Part shown: one piece after another, positions 54,544 through 57,633 of the stretch
How positions within the stretch are numbered: the first letter of the stretch is position 1
How the letters are laid out: every line of letters begins with the position of its first letter
Assembly: GCA_017519865.1 (NCBI GenBank)
Contig: JAFWRQ010000035.1
Span: 1-57,633 of the forward strand
Direction of reading: 5' to 3'
Source of the DNA: Bacteroidales bacterium
Lineage (GTDB): Bacteria > Bacteroidota > Bacteroidia > Bacteroidales > UBA932
Length of the DNA stretch: 57,633 nucleotides
Translations under genes and position numbers: made by a program
The notes under the pieces: model-generated
What the model saw: only the letters and a program-made list of their open reading frames with translations
Databases searched by the model: none
Told to the model about the DNA's origin: nothing

Positions 54544-55482
54544 ATGAATTTCAAGCGTTTACTCTTCGTCCTTGCATTGGCCGCCGCACTTCCAGCCTTC
54601 GGCCAGACCAAGTTCGTGTTCACGCCCCAGTGGTCTGCCCAGGCCCAGTTCGCCGGCTACTACGTGGCGAAGGACATGGGATTCTACAGGGAAGAGGGGC
54701 TTGACGTCGAGATCAGGCATCCTTTCTCGACGCAGACCCGCGAGGAGATAGTCCTCTCCGGCGGGAGCGATGCTGTCTCCCTGTTCATGTGCGAGGCCAT
54801 GGAAATGGTGGACAAAGGGATACCCCTTGTGAACATCCTTCAGACATCGATGAACAGCGGCATGACCATCATCTCCCGGTATGGAGGCGATCCGATGACG
54901 CTGCGTAATGCCAAGGTCATCAAGTGGAGGGCTGGTTTCAGCCAGGTCGCCATGGCGATGGCTACTCGAGAGCATCTTGATTACAAGTGGATTACAGCTG
55001 CTTCAAGTCTGAATATCTTCGTGTCCGGAGTAGTCGATGCAGCCCTGGCGATGAGTTACAACGAGTATTACCAGTTGCTTTCCACCGGGATTATCAGTCC
55101 GGGGAAGGGCATATACCGTTTTTCAGAGCACGGCTACAACGTCCAGGAAGACGGTGTCTATATGACTGCTGAGGGGTACGGGAAGAACCGCGACGCAGCC
55201 GAGCGCTTCGCCCGGGCCAGCCGCCGGGGCTGGGAGTGGTGCGCCGCGCATCCCGAAGAGGCTCTGGAGATCGTCATGAAGTATGTAAAACAGTTCCGCA
55301 TCCCCACCAACCAGGTCCTGCAGCAACTTATGCTGGAGGAGATTCTCCGGCTTCAGCTAGACCCCGATTCCGGGAAACGTGAATTCCGCTTGCGTCCGGA
55401 TATGGTGAAGTTTTCCAGCGACCTTATGCTGGAAGGCGGCATCATCAAGAATGAGGTGACTTATGAAATGCTGATGCCATGA
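54544..55482 (+). CDS. NMT1/THI5-like periplasmic binding protein
   Basis: 312 residues with a cleavable signal (MNFKRLLFVLALAAALPAFGQ). NMT1/SsuA-type fold: FTPQWSAQAQFAGYYVAKDMGFYREEGLDVEI is the family opening; GSDAVSLFMCEAMEMVDKGIPLVNI follows. Members bind thiamin precursors, sulfonates or nitrate and normally feed an ABC importer. No permease or ATPase gene is nearby. Instead the stop overlaps the start of a membrane SpoIIE-type phosphatase gene (ATGA), so it may be the sensing subunit for that phosphatase. Ligand unknown. Confidence 0.88.
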   Translation: MNFKRLLFVLALAAALPAFGQTKFVFTPQWSAQAQFAGYYVAKDMGFYREEGLDVEIRHPFSTQTREEIVLSGGSDAVSLFMCEAMEMVDKGIPLVNILQTSMNSGMTIISRYGGDPMTLRNAKVIKWRAGFSQVAMAMATREHLDYKWITAASSLNIFVSGVVDAALAMSYNEYYQLLSTGIISPGKGIYRFSEHGYNVQEDGVYMTAEGYGKNRDAAERFARASRRGWEWCAAHPEEALEIVMKYVKQFRIPTNQVLQQLMLEEILRLQLDPDSGKREFRLRPDMVKFSSDLMLEGGIIKNEVTYEMLMP

Positions 55483-57434
55483 GAAGGATTATCGATATCT
55501 TCCGCAAGTCGTTCTCGGCCAGGGTTTCCCTTTATGCCGTCCTTGCTGCCGCCGGTGTTTTCCTCCTTGCGTTGTCTTACGTATCCCGGTATTCCAGACG
55601 TTCAGTCTGGGACGAGGCGACCAAACGCGCCTCGCAGGTCCTTGAAAACTGTGAGCTCCGTCTCACCCGTATCCTGGAGGACGTGGAGGCTATGGCTGAC
55701 AATGTCGAATGGCTGGTCTACCGCCATCTCGATTCTCCCGATACGCTTGTAGAATACACCAGGACCGCCCTCCAGGGCAATCCCGACCTGGTCGGATGTG
55801 CCATCTCCTTCGAACCTTATTTCTTTGAAGGTGAGGAGTATTTCTCAGCCTATTCCAGCCGCGACGAGAATAATGTCATCACTACGGAACAGGAAGGAGA
55901 CGAGGACTACCAGTATTTCTATCTCGACTGGTACCTTATGCCGAAACTTCTGAACCAGCCGGTGTGGACTGAACCATACTGCGATTGGGATTATGACGAC
56001 GATTTCTCGCTCAATACGGAGATGCTTATCTCTTACAGCAAGCCCCTTACTGATGCGGAAGGCAACTTCATCGGCGTAGTCTCGATGGACCTCTCTCCCA
56101 AGTGGCTTTCCGAACAGCTTTCGTCCATCAAGCCTTATCCCCATTCCTTCTGCATGCTGCTAAGCCGTGGCGGGACATACCTCATCCATCCGGACCCTGA
56201 GAGGCTTTTCTATCAGACCATATTTACGCGGACCCTTTTGGAGAATGATCCCCTTTTCGAAAAACTGGGACACGACATGCTGGACCAGAAGGAGGGTACG
56301 CAACTGGTGAAGATTACCGGTCAGGACAGTTATGCTTTCTACAAGCCGATGAAAAAGACCGGCTGGAGCCTGGGCATCGTCTGCATGGAGAAAGATATTT
56401 TCGACCATTTCGACCGCTTGCGCATCATAACCCTGGTCATCCTTCTCCTTGGCTTGCTGGCCATGTTCATTGCATCCATAAAGATCATCGGCGGGACGAT
56501 GAAACCTTTGAAAGCGTTGGTTGCGGAGGCGGAAAACATCGCTGAAGGCGATTTCGGCCACAAACTGCCGGAACTCAACCGTGTCGATGAGATCGGAACC
56601 CTCTCGAGGTCGTTCTCGCACATGCAGTCTTCACTGGTGTCATATATCGAAGAATTGAAGGAGACCACGGCCACCAAGGAGAGGATAGACGGCGAACTCC
56701 GTATCGCCCACAGCATCCAGATGGCCATGGTACCGAGCGTATTCCCGGCTTTCCCTGAGAGGAAGGAACTGGACCTGTATGCCTGTATGAATCCTGCCAA
56801 GGAAGTCGGAGGCGACCTGTATGACTATTTCCTGCTGGACGACAAACTGTACTTCTGCATAGGGGACGTGAGCGGCAAGGGTATTCCTGCCAGTCTCTTC
56901 ATGGCCACGACGCGCAACTTGTTCCGCGTCGTAGGCAAGGAGGCCGTCGCGCCTTCCGAGATAGCGCGCCGGCTCAACGCTACACTGTCGGAGAACAATG
57001 AAACGCTCATGTTCGTGACCGCGTTCATCGGCGTCCTGGACCTTGTCAGCGGACGCCTCGAGTTCTGCAATTGCGGTCACAATCCGCCGGTGCTTATCCC
57101 TAAGGCTGGCGGCAAAGCCGCCGATACCGTTCCGGCGTTCCTGGACTGCATCCCGAATACACCGATAGGCGCTTGCCCGGACTGTGAGTTCAAAGGTCAG
57201 GAGATTGAAGACTTGCACGGCTGCACGCTCTTCCTATATACCGACGGACTTACCGAGGCAGAGAACTGCGCCCACGAGGCTTTCGGCGACTGGCGTCTTC
57301 TCGAAAACCTGGCAAACTATCCTCGCGTCAATCCCGAGGCTCTCGTGTCCCGTCTGAGGGGTGCCGTAGCCTCACACGTCGGCTCCGCAGAGCCCAGTGA
57401 CGACCTCACGATACTCTGTCTGGAACTGAAATAA
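55479..57434 (+). CDS. Membrane sensor phosphatase: Cache-like domain + HAMP + SpoIIE/PP2C
   Basis: 651 residues. One helix near residues 15-32, a periplasmic dCache-like domain (about 40-300: GVVSMDLSPKWLSEQL, GTYLIHPDPERLFYQTIF), a second helix (about 310-330), HAMP (about 335-390, with EAENIAEGDFGHKLPELNRVDEIGTL), a short coiled coil, and a PP2C/SpoIIE (RsbU-like) domain (about 430-650: KEVGGDLYDYFLLDD, CIGDVSGKGIPASLFMA, DGLTEAENCAHEAFGDWRL, PSDDLTILCLEL). Asp residues of the metal site are intact. Such enzymes dephosphorylate anti-sigma-antagonist proteins; no such partner gene is in the window. Confidence 0.93.
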   Translation: MRRIIDIFRKSFSARVSLYAVLAAAGVFLLALSYVSRYSRRSVWDEATKRASQVLENCELRLTRILEDVEAMADNVEWLVYRHLDSPDTLVEYTRTALQGNPDLVGCAISFEPYFFEGEEYFSAYSSRDENNVITTEQEGDEDYQYFYLDWYLMPKLLNQPVWTEPYCDWDYDDDFSLNTEMLISYSKPLTDAEGNFIGVVSMDLSPKWLSEQLSSIKPYPHSFCMLLSRGGTYLIHPDPERLFYQTIFTRTLLENDPLFEKLGHDMLDQKEGTQLVKITGQDSYAFYKPMKKTGWSLGIVCMEKDIFDHFDRLRIITLVILLLGLLAMFIASIKIIGGTMKPLKALVAEAENIAEGDFGHKLPELNRVDEIGTLSRSFSHMQSSLVSYIEELKETTATKERIDGELRIAHSIQMAMVPSVFPAFPERKELDLYACMNPAKEVGGDLYDYFLLDDKLYFCIGDVSGKGIPASLFMATTRNLFRVVGKEAVAPSEIARRLNATLSENNETLMFVTAFIGVLDLVSGRLEFCNCGHNPPVLIPKAGGKAADTVPAFLDCIPNTPIGACPDCEFKGQEIEDLHGCTLFLYTDGLTEAENCAHEAFGDWRLLENLANYPRVNPEALVSRLRGAVASHVGSAEPSDDLTILCLELK

Positions 57435-57452
57435 TAAAATATCTAAAAAAAG

Positions 57453-57484
57453 TTTGGAGTTGTCAAAGGAAAAGCCTACCTTTG
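57453..57484 (+). promoter_or_regulatory. Promoter of the tRNA cluster
   Basis: TTTG at 57453-57456, 20-base spacer, TACCTTTG at 57477-57484, 16 bases before the tRNA-Lys gene. Confidence 0.65.
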
Positions 57485-57500
57485 CAATCCCAAAACGGAG

Positions 57501-57573
57501 GACTCGTTAGCTCAGTTGGTAGAGCACAACACTTTTAATGTTGGGGTCTCGGGTTCGAGCCCCGAACGGGTCA
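57501..57573 (+). tRNA. tRNA-Lys (anticodon UUU)
   Basis: 73 nt. Acceptor GACTCGT pairs with ACGGGTC. The D arm (GCTCAGTTGGTAGAGC), the anticodon stem CAACA/TGTTG with loop CTTTTAA (anticodon at 57534-57536), and the T arm (CGGGTTCGAGCCCCG) are standard. CCA is not encoded. Confidence 0.97.
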
Positions 57574-57607
57574 CAAGAGGATTATACAGTTCTTTCAAGA
57601 TATACAA

Positions 57608-57633
57608 GCTTCCTTAGCTCAGTTGGTAGAGCA
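57608..57633 (+). tRNA. 5' part of a second tRNA, cut by the window edge
   Basis: Acceptor strand GCTTCCT then TAGCTCAGTTGGTAGAGC, the D arm. The anticodon lies outside the window, so the identity is unknown. It is probably transcribed with tRNA-Lys. Confidence 0.85.

Overview
The window looks like a chromosomal segment of a GC-rich member of the order Bacteroidales (gut or rumen type). The evidence is: promoter boxes of the Bacteroidetes form TAnnTTTG in front of many genes; a FimB/Mfa2-type fimbrial cluster with a DUF4906 tip-like protein; a tmRNA whose tag ends in NYALAA; a TonB-plug lipoprotein; and a hemicellulose-degradation cluster. No phage, transposase, plasmid gene or CRISPR array was seen. 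Almost all of the DNA is coding, with frequent ATGA or TGATG stop/start overlaps. Function calls come from motif recognition by eye, without a database search.

Layout. 1-6.7 kb: the tail of a carbohydrate locus (GH3 cut by the window edge, a fused double esterase, a DUF3237 protein, a GH127-type beta-L-arabinofuranosidase), all exported and co-oriented. 6.7-8.7 kb: a membrane-bound nucleoside-diphosphate-sugar epimerase/dehydratase, divergent from cysK-cysE. The cysK leader contains a short reading frame with three Cys codons in four, followed by a strong intrinsic terminator, which suggests a cysteine-responsive attenuator. 10.6-14.2 kb: an outer-membrane barrel and two surface lipoproteins. 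14.2-14.7 kb: tmRNA. 14.7-18.1 kb: thioesterase, plug-domain lipoprotein, pseudouridine synthase, an unknown protein and an arginase-family protein. 18.1-22.5 kb: the glycine cleavage operon gcvT-gcvH-gcvPA-gcvPB. 22.5-30.5 kb: SEC-C protein, alpha/beta hydrolase-HAD fusion, DUF1810-M23 peptidase-TrmO operon, membrane-anchored deformylase plus lipid kinase, phosphofructokinase and acyl-ACP thioesterase.

30.5-37.4 kb: a five-gene leftward operon (SSB-like, OmpA-like lipoprotein, major fimbrillin, FimB/Mfa2 anchor, DUF4906 tip-like protein). 37.6-45 kb: zinc-ribbon protein, nucleoside transporter, tgt-lptG-dut-murF, then PAP2 phosphatase and obg leftward. Upstream of obg is an array of seven 42-bp units, each able to form a hairpin. 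45.5-57.4 kb: NlpC/P60-LysM hydrolase, SDR dehydrogenase, secA, bactofilin, LemA, DUF2207, SGNH hydrolase, and an NMT1/THI5-like binding protein translationally coupled to a membrane SpoIIE-type phosphatase. The window ends in a tRNA cluster (tRNA-Lys and the start of another tRNA).

The strongest candidate for an undescribed system is the cysK-cysE leader. Next are the binding protein/phosphatase pair, the predicted extracytoplasmic deformylase and the hairpin array in front of obg.
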